Shown: positions 53,296 through 63,900 of the stretch, piece by piece
Layout: the number at the start of each line of letters is the position of its first letter
How positions within the stretch are numbered: the first letter of the stretch is position 1
Assembly (NCBI GenBank): GCA_030694985.1
Contig: JAUYTV010000016.1
Location: forward strand, 22,037-86,036
Direction of reading: 5' to 3'
DNA from: Methanoregula sp.
GTDB lineage: Archaea; Halobacteriota; Methanomicrobia; Methanomicrobiales; Methanospirillaceae
Length of the DNA: 64,000 nucleotides
Notes under the pieces: generated by a model
Told to the model about the DNA's origin: nothing
What the model saw: the letters and a program-made list of their open reading frames with translations, nothing else
Database searches by the model: none
Program-made: the position numbers and the translations under genes

Positions 53296-53964
53296 TCAGA
53301 ATTTAGATACAAGATCCCGTAAAACAGCCTTCGGATCTTTTGCTTTTACCACGCTTGATGCGAGCAGCACGCCATCAGTTCCAAGATCTAGTGCGATCTT
53401 CACACATTCCCCGGACTGGATCCCTGCTCCGGTCAGGACTTTTACCTTTGGATTTATCACATGCACAGCGGCAACTGAACGTCGTATAATATCCGGGTTC
53501 GCTTTTGAGACCGAAACGCCGCTTCCGATAAGTTCCGGAGGTTCAATGGCAACATAATCCGGCCCCAGTGCAGCGGCACCGGCACTGGCCATCTCGTTGT
53601 TAGTACAGACCACAGAGATGAGATTGTGCACCTTAAGGCCACGAACCGAAGCTTCGATATCGGCCAGAGTGAGACGCCGTTCCGAGTGGTTTACAAGAGA
53701 CCCTGCCGCGCCAGCGTTCTTGATCGCATCTACGGTAATATGTCCGGTGTTTGCGCCGGGTTCGCACCCATCTACATGCTGTGCATAGGCAGGGATGTCA
53801 AAGTGGTGACTGATCGGGTGCAGATCAATATAGGATGGTGCGATTGCAATCGTAACTCCGCTTTCTCGGCCAATGAGTTCTGCTGCCTGTGCAATCATGT
53901 GGGCCCGGTTGCCCATCCCCTCCCGGTACGTCTTTAAGTTGACAAGGATAAGTGGTGACGACAT
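53296..53964 (-). CDS. tpiA: Triosephosphate isomerase, archaeal type
   Basis: A 222-aa tetrameric-type archaeal TIM that interconverts DHAP and glyceraldehyde-3-phosphate. Visible sites are [10 protein letters not shown] (substrate Lys), VNHSERR (catalytic His), [11 protein letters not shown] (catalytic Glu), VLTGAGI and GTDGVLLAS. Length is the short archaeal size. GGAG lies nine bases before the ATG and a TATA-like TTATAAAA is near 54031. It supplies the triose step linking the PPDK and aldolase/FBPase genes. Confidence 0.97.
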   Translation of the reverse strand: MSSPLILVNLKTYREGMGNRAHMIAQAAELIGRESGVTIAIAPSYIDLHPISHHFDIPAYAQHVDGCEPGANTGHITVDAIKNAGAAGSLVNHSERRLTLADIEASVRGLKVHNLISVVCTNNEMASAGAAALGPDYVAIEPPELIGSGVSVSKANPDIIRRSVAAVHVINPKVKVLTGAGIQSGECVKIALDLGTDGVLLASSVVKAKDPKAVLRDLVSKF

Positions 53965-54062
53965 ATCATAAACTCCAAAATGGTTGTATCATTAATTACA
54001 CGATTGCAGTTTTTTACCTGATGAAGGTTTTTATAAAACTCTGTAATCGGGCAGCGTGTTTT

Positions 54063-56714
54063 TTATGATTCAAGCCCTCTTACGAAATGACCAGAGGTGA
54101 TCTCGCCAAAAGAGCACTTTTTAATCCGGTCTTTGAGTGCCTGCAGATTTTTTTCTGCACCTGTGGTCCGATTTGAAGTTACTGAAATTGCTGTTCGGTA
54201 GATGCGCGTCATCTCCGAAACAAAGGCTGCGGTTCTTCCACGGGCATCAATCACAACTTCACTGATGCCCATGTCAATGATTTCAGGAAGATGATCTAAA
54301 AGGCAGAGCTCAGCAGAGTTGCCGATATGCGTCCTGCATTCAGTATCAATGCGTACAGGAAATAGGTGGCCGGTGGAGTCCCGGATGCCGTAAAATTTTT
54401 TATTTTCCTTGCAAGAATCAGCCTTGCAATGAAGGTGGGGTTCCAGCAGGCAGTCATCAGAGATGAGTGCTTCGTTAATTCCCTGCACAATCATAGCAAA
54501 AGAGGTATTAAGTCCCTGCTTACGGGCAGCAGAGAGTAAAAACCTGCACTCATCCCGCGAGAGTTCCGGAGACAGGGTGAGTAGCTGTACATATGAAGAT
54601 AGTTTTCCTGCAGTTGCATGGTTGAACACATTGAGTGCCGTGGACCCGCAGATAGTTGTGAGCGGTGCGATCTTTTGGATTGCATGCATCATACCCGGAT
54701 TTTCCACCATGATTCCTGCAATTCCCATTACGGATACCCGTCTCACTAATGGAATAACTGCGTCAGAAAAGGCTTGCCGGGTTATACGGGGAAATTTCCA
54801 GACCAGGGGGATTTCATGTGCATGGCACACTTCAACTGCCATCCTGATCTCTTCTTCAATTCCTGCATTGAGAGAATGACGACAGGATGACGCGGCATTT
54901 GAAACCGGAATACCCGGCTCGAAATACACCCGGTCACACCCGGACTCTGCGGCCATGCGGACTGCATCCAGCGAATCAGCATAGACTGCGAGACAAAGCG
55001 GGGCAGGGGATTTTATTGTGGGTGATGCAGGACTTGTTAAAGGATAATTCCCCACCCGAACTTGCCAGCGGGATTGTGCATCTTTTACGTGTTCTGAGGA
55101 TGGGCGGGATGCTTCAATGAGTGCCGATTCTGCGAGAGTTAAGAACTCCCGGCGTGCCCGGTTCAATTCTGCAACGGGTGCGAAGAGATAGCCATGGTAA
55201 TGCATCGTAACCGCATCGATGATAAACGGTGTGCCGCCGCTTTTTCTCATCTGCTGCTCCATCAGTTCAGCGGTAAGCGGACGGGATTTTGCAGGTACGA
55301 GCGTGATATCCGGTGTATGGCATACGGTAATTTCCCGCCCGTCACCCGGATGGATACGGCCATCAAGTGTAAGCCTGCCGCAATTATCAGCAGAGACTGT
55401 GAGATCGAGTGACACCGGATGGCGCAGCGTTGCTGAGGGGTGGTTGATGATCTGCCGGGCATGGGCTGTGAGATCGACTGATGATGTGATGTATACTTTT
55501 GTACCCGTACTCACCGGTTGCGGGACGACCAGCTGGATCTCCTCTTTTGTCCGGACAGGGATGGTATTTAAGGAGAACCCGAATTGCTCTTCTGGTTTTT
55601 CAGGGTCTATGAAAAAGAGTCCGTCTCCTGGCTTTGGAATCATTGTGCTCCCGATTCGGACCAATGCAGTCCTCGTTTTTGTTTCGTACCGGCTCACTGT
55701 TCCGATATACAATCCCCGGTTGTCAGGCGCATCCCTGCCCATGAGTGCCTGGTGCCGCTCTCCGGACAGATACCCTCCGGTAAAACCACGGTTGAATGCA
55801 AGAAGGAGATTATTCATCTCATCAGGAAGAAGACTCGTGTTTCCCGCTGATATCGCATCAAGAGCCCGCCGGTATGCTGAGACAACAACGGCCACATACT
55901 CCGCAGATTTCATTCGTCCCTCGATCTTGAGCGAGATGATGGATGAAGCAACAAGAGCCGGCAGGTGCCGGTACGTGCAGAGATCTTTTGGCGACAGTAG
56001 ATAGGTATCGCGGGCAGGAAGTGAGTGTAACTTTTCCGGTCTTCCATAGATGTCGGTTGTGGCAGTGACGAGCGTGTAGGGTTTACGGCACGGCTGGGCA
56101 CACATGCCACGGTTCCCACTCCGTCCTCCAATAACTGAAGAGAGGAGGCATTGCCCGGAGTACCCGTAGCAGAGCGCACCGTGCGCAAATACTTCAAGCC
56201 CGACACCGGTATCTCTGGTGTCGTGTGAAATCCGCTCCACTTCAGCAAGTGAGAGTTCGCGGGCGAGCACTACGCGGGAAAAACCCTGTTCTGCTGCCCA
56301 CCGTACCCCTTCTGCATTGTGGATGGTTAACTGGGTGGAGGCGTGGATCACGAGATTTGGAATAATCTCATGAGCTAATGCCGCGATCCCGATATCCTGG
56401 ATGAGGACTGCATCTACACCAATCGAGTAGAGCCAGATGAGATAATCAACCGTGCTTTTGATCTCACGGTCATGAATGAGGGTATTGACCGTTACGTATA
56501 CCTTAACCCCACGGGCATGGGCAAAATCAACCGACTCTTGGATCTCCGCATCAGAAAAATTGGCAGCAAACTTCCGGGCACCAAACCGCTTTCCGCTCAG
56601 GTAGACTGCATCAGCACCTGCAGCAATTGCAGCCCGGAACGCTTCGGGTGAACCGGCAGGAGCAAGCAGTTCAGGCAGGTTGTTTTTCGCGGGTCTGGGT
56701 GCAGGGTCTCTCAA
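54063..56714 (-). CDS. Peptidase U32 family protein with DUF3656
   Basis: An 883-aa protein. The N-terminal U32 module (residues about 14-290) has LLAPAGSPEAFRAAIAAGADAVYL, HASTQLTIHNAEG and the cysteine motif CYGYSGQC...MCAQPCR. DUF3656 follows (about 380-520). A second U32-like TIM-barrel half occupies the C-terminus (SLDAVRMAAESGCDRVYFEPG, CGSTALNVFN). U32 proteins such as RlhA and TrhP modify RNA by hydroxylation with prephenate, so an RNA-modification role is more likely than proteolysis. The start is TTG 56714 with the strong SD GAGGGA inside the end of the upstream gene. Confidence 0.88.
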   Translation of the reverse strand: MRDPAPRPAKNNLPELLAPAGSPEAFRAAIAAGADAVYLSGKRFGARKFAANFSDAEIQESVDFAHARGVKVYVTVNTLIHDREIKSTVDYLIWLYSIGVDAVLIQDIGIAALAHEIIPNLVIHASTQLTIHNAEGVRWAAEQGFSRVVLARELSLAEVERISHDTRDTGVGLEVFAHGALCYGYSGQCLLSSVIGGRSGNRGMCAQPCRKPYTLVTATTDIYGRPEKLHSLPARDTYLLSPKDLCTYRHLPALVASSIISLKIEGRMKSAEYVAVVVSAYRRALDAISAGNTSLLPDEMNNLLLAFNRGFTGGYLSGERHQALMGRDAPDNRGLYIGTVSRYETKTRTALVRIGSTMIPKPGDGLFFIDPEKPEEQFGFSLNTIPVRTKEEIQLVVPQPVSTGTKVYITSSVDLTAHARQIINHPSATLRHPVSLDLTVSADNCGRLTLDGRIHPGDGREITVCHTPDITLVPAKSRPLTAELMEQQMRKSGGTPFIIDAVTMHYHGYLFAPVAELNRARREFLTLAESALIEASRPSSEHVKDAQSRWQVRVGNYPLTSPASPTIKSPAPLCLAVYADSLDAVRMAAESGCDRVYFEPGIPVSNAASSCRHSLNAGIEEEIRMAVEVCHAHEIPLVWKFPRITRQAFSDAVIPLVRRVSVMGIAGIMVENPGMMHAIQKIAPLTTICGSTALNVFNHATAGKLSSYVQLLTLSPELSRDECRFLLSAARKQGLNTSFAMIVQGINEALISDDCLLEPHLHCKADSCKENKKFYGIRDSTGHLFPVRIDTECRTHIGNSAELCLLDHLPEIIDMGISEVVIDARGRTAAFVSEMTRIYRTAISVTSNRTTGAEKNLQALKDRIKKCSFGEITSGHFVRGLES

Positions 56715-56724
56715 GTGTATTCCC

Positions 56725-57261
56725 TCAATGAAATATAATGCTGAACAATCCGAGTGTTATGAGGATAAGGATGATCGAGATGACGATAAACCCTCCCATG
56801 GTCAGGATGATTGAATAGTCCCTGCGCCATGCAAGTGCCCATGAGAGTGGCGGGCAGACATAGAAGCCGAGTGTGAGTACGCAGGGAACCAGTCCGCAGA
56901 TGCCATACCCTGACAGGTAGGGGATTTGTTTTGTCTTCTCTTCCGATCGTGCCAAAAACCGTGCCACACGATCGGAATGCCGGCCCAGCGTATCAAAGAG
57001 GTCAAAGAGAAATAAGGTGATTCCCAGGGCCACACAGGTCAGAACAAAGAGGACATATGCAGGATGAAGGCCAAGACCGATGCCAATCGGGGCGGCACCG
57101 TATTCGATGATGAGAGTGCTCGTGATAAGTGCGAGAGTTGCCGGTAGTGACTGATTGAAGAGGAGTGCCGCAGCAACAGGTGTGATAATTACAAGTCCCA
57201 CACATTTTAATATCGCACCGGTTAACTGGCGGATATAGGGAGGAATCAGATCGCACTCCAT
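56725..57261 (-). CDS. Small multidrug export family membrane protein
   Basis: A 178-aa protein with about five hydrophobic segments, including AILKCVGLVIITPVAAALLF, HPAYVLFVLTCVALGITLFL and the C-terminal IILTMGGFIVISIILILITL. GYGICGLVPCVLTLGFYV and a charged loop RHSDRVARFLARSEEK are seen in the putative small multidrug export (COG2426-like) family. The transport function is a family label with little experimental support. It is ten bases upstream of the U32 gene and supplies its SD, so they form an operon. Confidence 0.75.
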   Translation of the reverse strand: MECDLIPPYIRQLTGAILKCVGLVIITPVAAALLFNQSLPATLALITSTLIIEYGAAPIGIGLGLHPAYVLFVLTCVALGITLFLFDLFDTLGRHSDRVARFLARSEEKTKQIPYLSGYGICGLVPCVLTLGFYVCPPLSWALAWRRDYSIILTMGGFIVISIILILITLGLFSIIFH

Positions 57262-57414
57262 GGTTATGATAGATGTAGTGCCTTAAAAAGGGATAAACTG
57301 GTATCTCTGTGGCAGGTCAGTTGAAACAGACTGCGTGATACAATGTCTGTGGTGAGTGCCAAAAAGAGTTTACGGGGTATCTTTTTTAAGAACTGCCGGC
57401 CAACACCACGGTAC

Positions 57415-58047
57415 ATGAAGATTGTTGCAGCGCTCACAGATCCGCTCCAGGCGTCCCGTGCACAGGCGCAGGGTGCCGATATGATTGAGCTCAGGCTCGA
57501 CCTTATGGAGGGTAACTCAAAGAAGCTGGTGCAGCAGTGCAAGAAGATCTGTTCACTACCTGTGATTGCGACTTTGCGCTCCGGGCGGGAGGGCGGGCAG
57601 TTTTTTGGTGAAGGCAAGGAATGGGAAAAGAAGATCCGGCCGATCATCTCCCTTGTCGATTACGTGGACGTGGAACATCAGTTTGTAAAAAACGCAGTCT
57701 GCGTAAAGGAAGCAGGCACAAAGATCATTGCATCCCACCATGCACCCATAATGATGCCGCTCCATGTGCTGTTTGTGCTGGAGCGCGAACTCAGGGAGTA
57801 TGGCGATATTGTAAAGATCATTGTCACGCCGTCAAATGCGGATGATGTGATCGAGTTGATCGCGTTTACGCACGCGATAAAACAACCGGTCTGCTGCGGT
57901 GTGATGGGTTCTGCGTTCCGCTATGCCCGGGCGGTGCTGCCGTTGTTTGGCTCTGAACTGGTGTACTGTCATATGGGAGAGACCACTGCGGAGGGACAGT
58001 ATTCGGTTGAGGAGTTTGTTGAGCTGAAGCGGTTGCTGGAAGGATGA
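57415..58047 (+). CDS. aroD: 3-dehydroquinate dehydratase, type I
   Basis: A 210-aa shikimate-pathway enzyme. MIELRLDLME, VIATLRSGREGG, IIASHHAP (catalytic His) and IVKIIVTPS (Schiff-base Lys) are in the expected order, with the closing loop MGSAFRYARAVLPLFGSELVYCH. ATG 57415 (MKIVAALTD) fits family length; the in-frame ATG 57343 would add 24 unrelated residues. It is transcribed divergently from the small membrane exporter. Confidence 0.94.
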   Translation: MKIVAALTDPLQASRAQAQGADMIELRLDLMEGNSKKLVQQCKKICSLPVIATLRSGREGGQFFGEGKEWEKKIRPIISLVDYVDVEHQFVKNAVCVKEAGTKIIASHHAPIMMPLHVLFVLERELREYGDIVKIIVTPSNADDVIELIAFTHAIKQPVCCGVMGSAFRYARAVLPLFGSELVYCHMGETTAEGQYSVEEFVELKRLLEG

Positions 58048-58175
58048 TTTTTAACAATATTTATTATCTCGACGATCCCAGATTTCATAATCGGGGCCTG
58101 CAGTTTTTTTTCTGGCCGAAGCACTCCTGATATTGCGTCCATCTGATACACGCGTCACCCCGGGTTTTGTTCATT

Positions 58176-60290
58176 ATGACGGGGTCGGTGTATACAGGTT
58201 TGAAACGATATGATCTGATTCTGGCAGGGTTGCTGTTCTTCACATTTCTAGCAGTCACTCCGGCTTTTGCAATGGAATGGACAACCGAGACGATTGATAG
58301 TGTTGGAAGTGTGGGGGAGTTTACCTCGCTTGCGCTCGATAACAAAGGGTACCCTCACATCAGTTATCGTGATGCTACGAAAAATGTCCTGAAGTATGCC
58401 GTATGGAATGGTACTGCGTGGACCAACCAGACTGTCGACAGTGTCGGGGATGTGGGGAAATATACCTCACTTGCGCTCAACAGCAGCAACTATCCCTGTA
58501 TCAGTTATCGTGACGTGACGAATGATGACCTGAAATATGTTATATGGAACGGTATAACATGGACCACCCAGACTGTTGACAGCGTTGGGAGTGTGGGGGA
58601 ATATACCTCACTTGCACTCGATAGCAACGGATACCCACACATCAGTTATTATGACGCCACAAACAGTGACCTGAAATATGTTGCATGGAGTGGTGCAGCG
58701 TGGAACCTCCAGACCGTCAACAGTGTTGGGGATGTGGGAGGATATTCCTCGCTCGAGCTTGACAGCAACGATAAACCCAGGATCAGCTATTATGACACCA
58801 CAAACGGTGATCTGAAATATGTTGCATGGAGCGGTACCGCATGGGTTACCCAAACAGTTGAAAGCATCAATACGGTTGGTGCACATTCTTCTCTCGCGCT
58901 CAACAGGAGCGACTATCCCTCTATCAGCTATTATGACACCACGAACGGTGATCTGAAATATGCTGCATGGAGTGGTTCTGCGTGGAACATCCAGACTGTT
59001 GACAGCACCGTTAATGTCGTAGGGACGTATACATCTCTCGCGCTTGACAGCAGCGGTAATCCCCACATAAGTTATTATGACACTACGAATGGTGACCTGA
59101 AATATGCTGCATGGAACGGTGCGGGATGGATCACCCAGACTATCGACAGCGCTGGGAGTGTGGGGATGTATACTTCGCTTGCACTCGATAGCAGCGGTAA
59201 CTCACACATTAGCTATTATGACACTTCGAACTGGAACCTGAAGTATGCAAAGGGAGCAACAGTCAATGCCAGTTTTACTGCTGCACCAACCTCTGGAGCA
59301 TCACCCCTTGCAGTAAGTTTTTCGGACACCTCAACCGGCACACCCTCAGCATGGACGTGGTACTTCGGCGATGGCAAAGTGTCATCCAGCCAGAACCCGG
59401 TGCATACCTACAATACGGCTGGCACGTACACCATCTACCTGACGGCCAGGGATAGCTTTACGAGCAATACAACCGTCAGGATCGGGTACATCACCGTGTC
59501 TGCTGCCAGTGGGGGCTCAGGTTCAGGCTCCGGTTCTGGCTCCGGATCATCTGGATCATCCGGTAGCAGCGGTAGTGGCAGCGACAGTGGCAGAAGCTCA
59601 TCCGGTTCCGGATCTATCGGCACCGTGAACGCCAATGTTGGTGGCGGCTCGGCAGTCAATACAGTCACGGTGACCGGCACTGGTGTGAACGGGGTCATTG
59701 TCACCGGCCTACAGCAGGATTCACTCCCACCCGGCGTCCCTCCAATCGACCCCAATGCCTACCAGTACATCGAGATCACTCCGGCCAGGTTCGGAAGTAT
59801 CACGGGCGCCAGCATCTATTTTGAAGTCCCGGTCTCATGGCTGGAGAAGCACCGGCTAACCACTGGGGACGTTGCGATGAACCGGTACCATGAAGGCGTG
59901 TGGACATCCCTGCCGACAACATTTTTAGGAGTCAGGAACAATGTGGCATCCTATTCCGCACAATCCCCCGGGTTCTCACTGTTTGCCATAACACCCAAGA
60001 AGAACGGTGCACAGCCCGCAGCTGCTTCTGCATCGTGCCCGGTGGTTCAACCGGCATCCTGTCCGGTTTGTCCCAGCCCCGCAGCCGGTTCCCTGTTGGC
60101 TTCCTCCGGGGTCCCAGCCGTTTGTGAGACCGTTGCACCAACAGTACCAGCGATACCTGATACCGGATTTCCGTTCAAAACAGGTGCCATAATCGGGGTT
60201 ATCAGTATCGGGTTTATCGGTGGCTTTATGTTCGTCCGCAGATGGTTGATTCAAAGGCAGAACCCGGCGCTGTTCCGGGAATATGATTAG
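58176..60290 (+). CDS. Secreted surface protein: 47-aa repeats, PKD, PGF-pre-PGF
   Basis: A 704-aa exported protein. Residues 1-32 are a signal peptide ending AFA. Residues about 37-366 are seven tandem repeats of 47-48 residues with the pattern TVDSVGxVGxYTSLALDSxG followed by HISYYDTTNGDLKYAAWNG, likely beta-propeller blades. A PKD domain follows (ASPLAVSFSDTSTGTPSAWT, WYFGDGK), then a 40-residue Gly/Ser linker and a PGF-pre-PGF-like domain (IDPNAYQYIEITP, GDVAMNRYHEG). The C-terminus has a cysteine-rich stretch and one transmembrane helix (GAIIGVISIGFIGGFMFV) with a basic tail. ATG 58176 is preferred to TTG 58167. It is probably membrane-anchored on the outer face. Confidence 0.9.
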   Translation: MTGSVYTGLKRYDLILAGLLFFTFLAVTPAFAMEWTTETIDSVGSVGEFTSLALDNKGYPHISYRDATKNVLKYAVWNGTAWTNQTVDSVGDVGKYTSLALNSSNYPCISYRDVTNDDLKYVIWNGITWTTQTVDSVGSVGEYTSLALDSNGYPHISYYDATNSDLKYVAWSGAAWNLQTVNSVGDVGGYSSLELDSNDKPRISYYDTTNGDLKYVAWSGTAWVTQTVESINTVGAHSSLALNRSDYPSISYYDTTNGDLKYAAWSGSAWNIQTVDSTVNVVGTYTSLALDSSGNPHISYYDTTNGDLKYAAWNGAGWITQTIDSAGSVGMYTSLALDSSGNSHISYYDTSNWNLKYAKGATVNASFTAAPTSGASPLAVSFSDTSTGTPSAWTWYFGDGKVSSSQNPVHTYNTAGTYTIYLTARDSFTSNTTVRIGYITVSAASGGSGSGSGSGSGSSGSSGSSGSGSDSGRSSSGSGSIGTVNANVGGGSAVNTVTVTGTGVNGVIVTGLQQDSLPPGVPPIDPNAYQYIEITPARFGSITGASIYFEVPVSWLEKHRLTTGDVAMNRYHEGVWTSLPTTFLGVRNNVASYSAQSPGFSLFAITPKKNGAQPAAASASCPVVQPASCPVCPSPAAGSLLASSGVPAVCETVAPTVPAIPDTGFPFKTGAIIGVISIGFIGGFMFVRRWLIQRQNPALFREYD

Positions 60291-60442
60291 TTCTTGGGAG
60301 TTTTTAAAAAAACACCATGTCCCCTGGGTCTCATTAAAGTTCTGTTCATGGCATGGGATAAGAAGATCAAATAAGGTGTCCAGCAGCATTACAAGAGCAA
60401 ATCTGCACAGAGTCTCGGAAGAAAGCCGGATTCATCCTGATT

Positions 60443-60478
60443 TTTTTATCAAGGCTTCTTTTTTTATCAAGGCTTCTT
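60443..60478 (+). repeat. Two-copy 18-bp tandem repeat
   Basis: The unit ATCAAGGCTTCTTTTTTT occurs twice, 18 bases apart (ATCAAGGC at 60448 and 60466), in the non-coding space after the surface protein gene. It is probably simple slippage. Confidence 0.6.
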
Positions 60479-60606
60479 TGTATGTTCTGACGTGAATGTT
60501 GAAATGAGTCATTGATACACACAGGATAATGGCTGGTCTCTTGTTTGAAGGCATATGGACAAAAAGACCGGCATTTTTTCCATCAGGATCTCATTAAGGT
60601 ATTTTG

Positions 60607-60800
60607 TACGGGGGATCTTGTTTTTTAGATCCTTATGTATATCGGAAAGAAAATCCGGGAAAATGGGAGACTGAGATCTTTTCACCCCACATCAACGGAA
60701 TCACTATCAATGAAACCGGTGAGCCCGGGAAGGGGGCACATTTTTGAGATGATGGTGCTAAAAAGGGGCGTACAGATTCCAGGATATCAAATGAGAACCG
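60607..60800 (+). pseudogene. Histidine-kinase C-terminal remnant
   Basis: In one frame 60697-60740 reads GITINETGEPGKGAHF, then stops; a one-base shift continues EMMVLKRGV. This matches the end of the intact kinase downstream (GITIRETGEPGKGARFEIAV). An extra T in the T-run at about 60741-60746 explains the frameshift. Upstream residues PGKWETEIFSPHIN are only loosely alignable. The rest of 60291-60949 has no recognisable gene. Confidence 0.7.
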
Positions 60801-60949
60801 GGAATGCGGGCTCATGCTGAGCCGGCAGGAAAAATTATTATCTTCCGCCGTTGTCTATCTTCATGTTCATCCGAAATACCCAACCGACTGACAACTGAAT
60901 TAATAACAATGCGAAATATCTCAGGTTATCAACCCATCCCAGGATTCCT

Positions 60950-63900
60950 ATGACCGCTCTGAATGAATTAAAACTCCCCAAAAAAGAACCTGGTGACCGG
61001 ACGCAGGAGAGTGGATTGCTGCATCCGGCTGCCGGCATTTCAGAAAAATCATGGCAGATCATAATTTTTGCCATCTCAGCGGCAGTCATCCTCTTCTCGG
61101 TCTACTGCCTCTCCAACGGCATCACCATTATCTTTATGCACCTCTACTACCTGCCGATTGTGCTTCTTGCGTACCGGTACAGGTACCGGGGGTTCGTGCT
61201 ATCGGTCATTATCAGCCTTATCTACATCTGCCTTGTCCTATTTTTTTCTTGGGGACAAAACGAGGTCATTATCGGGGCATTTATCAGGTTTTTGGCCTTT
61301 ATCGGGATTGCCGCAGTGGTTGCATATCTTTCTGAACAGTTCCGCCAAAGCGAGAAATCCCTAAAAAAAGTGGCAGATATCCAGCAAAGCTCCTTAATGA
61401 ACGCCAATGTCTGGCTGATGCTTCTGGACCCCAGGGGCAGTGTCCTTCTCTGGAATAACGCAGCGGAGCGGATAAGCGGGTATTCCGCTTCGGAGGTGAC
61501 AGGTTCTGATAAGATCTGGAAACTTCTCTACCCGGACAAGGATTACCGCGCCGTAATAACAAAAAAGATCGAGCGTATCCTTCTAGAGGACAGCTTCTTT
61601 GAAAACCTTGAGACCAAAATCCGGACCCGGAGCGGAGAAGAGAGGTTCATTTCGTGGAATACCCGGAGTTTCCCGGTAACTTCCGAACAGGAAGCCAGTT
61701 CTGTTGCAATCGGGATAGATATCACTGAGCGCAAACGGGCGGAAGAGGCGCTGCGCATCAATGCCGAAGATCTTCATGCGGCCTATGAGGAACTGACCGC
61801 TTCAGAAGAGGAATTGCGCCAGAATCTTGATGCCCTTACAGAGAACGAACGGATCCTCCGGTTAAGTGAAGAGCGGCTGATCATGTCTCAGGAGATCGGT
61901 CACACCGGCTGCTGGGAGTATGATTTAGTATCCGATAAAATCTGGAGCTCAGCTGAGGGACGTCACCTCTTCGGTTTTCCTCCCGTTGCCGGTGCATTCC
62001 CTATCGTTGATATCGAAGCCTGCATTCCGGAGCGGGAGAGGGTCCATGCAGCACTTATTGATCTTATCAATGCAGGAAAGGAGTACAATCTTGAATATAC
62101 CATCAACCCCAGAGACGGCTCAGCCCCGAAGGTGATATTCTCGATCGCCCGGCTCGAAAAGGATGCACAGGGCAACCCACTCAGGATCATTGGTATCATC
62201 CGGGACATCACTGACCGCAAAGTGGCAGAAGACGCTCTACGGATAAAAGACACCGTATTCGAGTCTTCAATTGCAGCCAACAGCATTGGAAATAACCAGG
62301 GGATCATCACCAGTGTAAATCCAGCGTTTCTTCAGATATGGGGATACCGGACAAAAGATGACGCCATCGGGAAATCCATAGCCAGTTTCTTTGCAAACGA
62401 AAAGGATGCGGTTCCTGTACTTGAAGCGCTGGACACGTTCGGGCGATGGGAAGGTGAATTTACAGCCCGGCGGGCTGACGGTTCAACTTTCATCGCCTTT
62501 GGGATTGCAACAGTGATAAGGGATGAAACCGGAAAACAGATCGGGTACCAGTCCACGCTCATCGATATTACTGAGCGCAAGCGGGCGGATGAGTTTGTAA
62601 GAGTCCTTGCCCGGATGTCTGACAATGCCCCGGCATCCATAACGGTTCATGACTTTGACGGTAATTTCGTTTATGCCAATGAAGAGACATTACGGCTTCA
62701 CGGATATACCCGCGAGGAGTATCTTAAAACGAACCTGCATGAGATCGATGTACCGGAGAGCAAGCAGTTAATCGCTGAACGGATGCAAAAAATTCGCGAC
62801 ATGGGAGAGGCTGAATTTGATGTACAGCATTTCCGGAAAGATGGCTCAAAAATTCCCCTTCATGTTAATGTAAAAATTATTGACTGGGGCAATAGGAAGG
62901 TACTGCTGAGCATTGCGACAGATCTCACTGAACGCAAAGTGGCAGAAGAAGCGCTGCATGTATTCAAGGATCTGGTGGAACATTCATCCGATGCCATCGG
63001 CATGTCAACACCCGAAGGGAAACACTATTATCAGAATGAAGCTTTCGATCGCATGTTCGGAGAGATCGGAGATAATCCCCCCGATACTGTGTATGTAGAC
63101 AAAGCGATTGGAAAACAAGTGTTCGACACGATCACAGGCGGAGGAAGTTGGCAGGGCGAATTAAAAATGTTCAGGGCCGACAGGACAATTTTGGAGATTT
63201 TTGTGAGAGCCTATGCCATAAAGAACTTGAATGGCCGGGTCATCGGACTTGTCGGACTGCATAACGATATCACCGAGCGCAAACGGGCAGAAGACGCCCT
63301 CAGGCGGGTGAACCAGAAACTCAATGTCCTCTCCATGCTGACACGAAAAGATTTGGACAACCAGATCTTTATCCTGAGCAGCTACCTTGAGCTGGCAAAA
63401 CATCAATTGGCCGGTCAGGATAACATTATAAAAACCATACAAAAAGGTGCCCGGGCGATCCAGTCAATTCACGAGACCATCGAATATTCTAAAGATTACC
63501 AGGACATGGGTTCAAAACCCCAGAAATGGCAGAATGTGAATATGGCAATGCTGTTTGGGCTCTCCCATATCTCGATTGGGAAGATCCAGCACAGTCTTGA
63601 GACAGAAAACCTTGAGATATTTGCCGATCCCCTGCTCGAAAAGGTCTGCCAGCGTCTCTTCGAGAACTCGGTGAAACACGGGGACCATGTCACCCGGATC
63701 CGGGTCTGGCACACTATGACTCCTGACGGGGTTGCGATTTTCTTTGAAGACGATGGTATTGGCATTGCTGCAGAGAAGAAGAAGCAGATCTTTTTGCGCG
63801 AGGAGGGGCCCAATGCCTCGATGCGGAGTCTCATCTTTGTGAGGGAAATTCTTGATATAACCGGCATCACGATCCGTGAGACCGGTGAGCCGGGCAAAGG

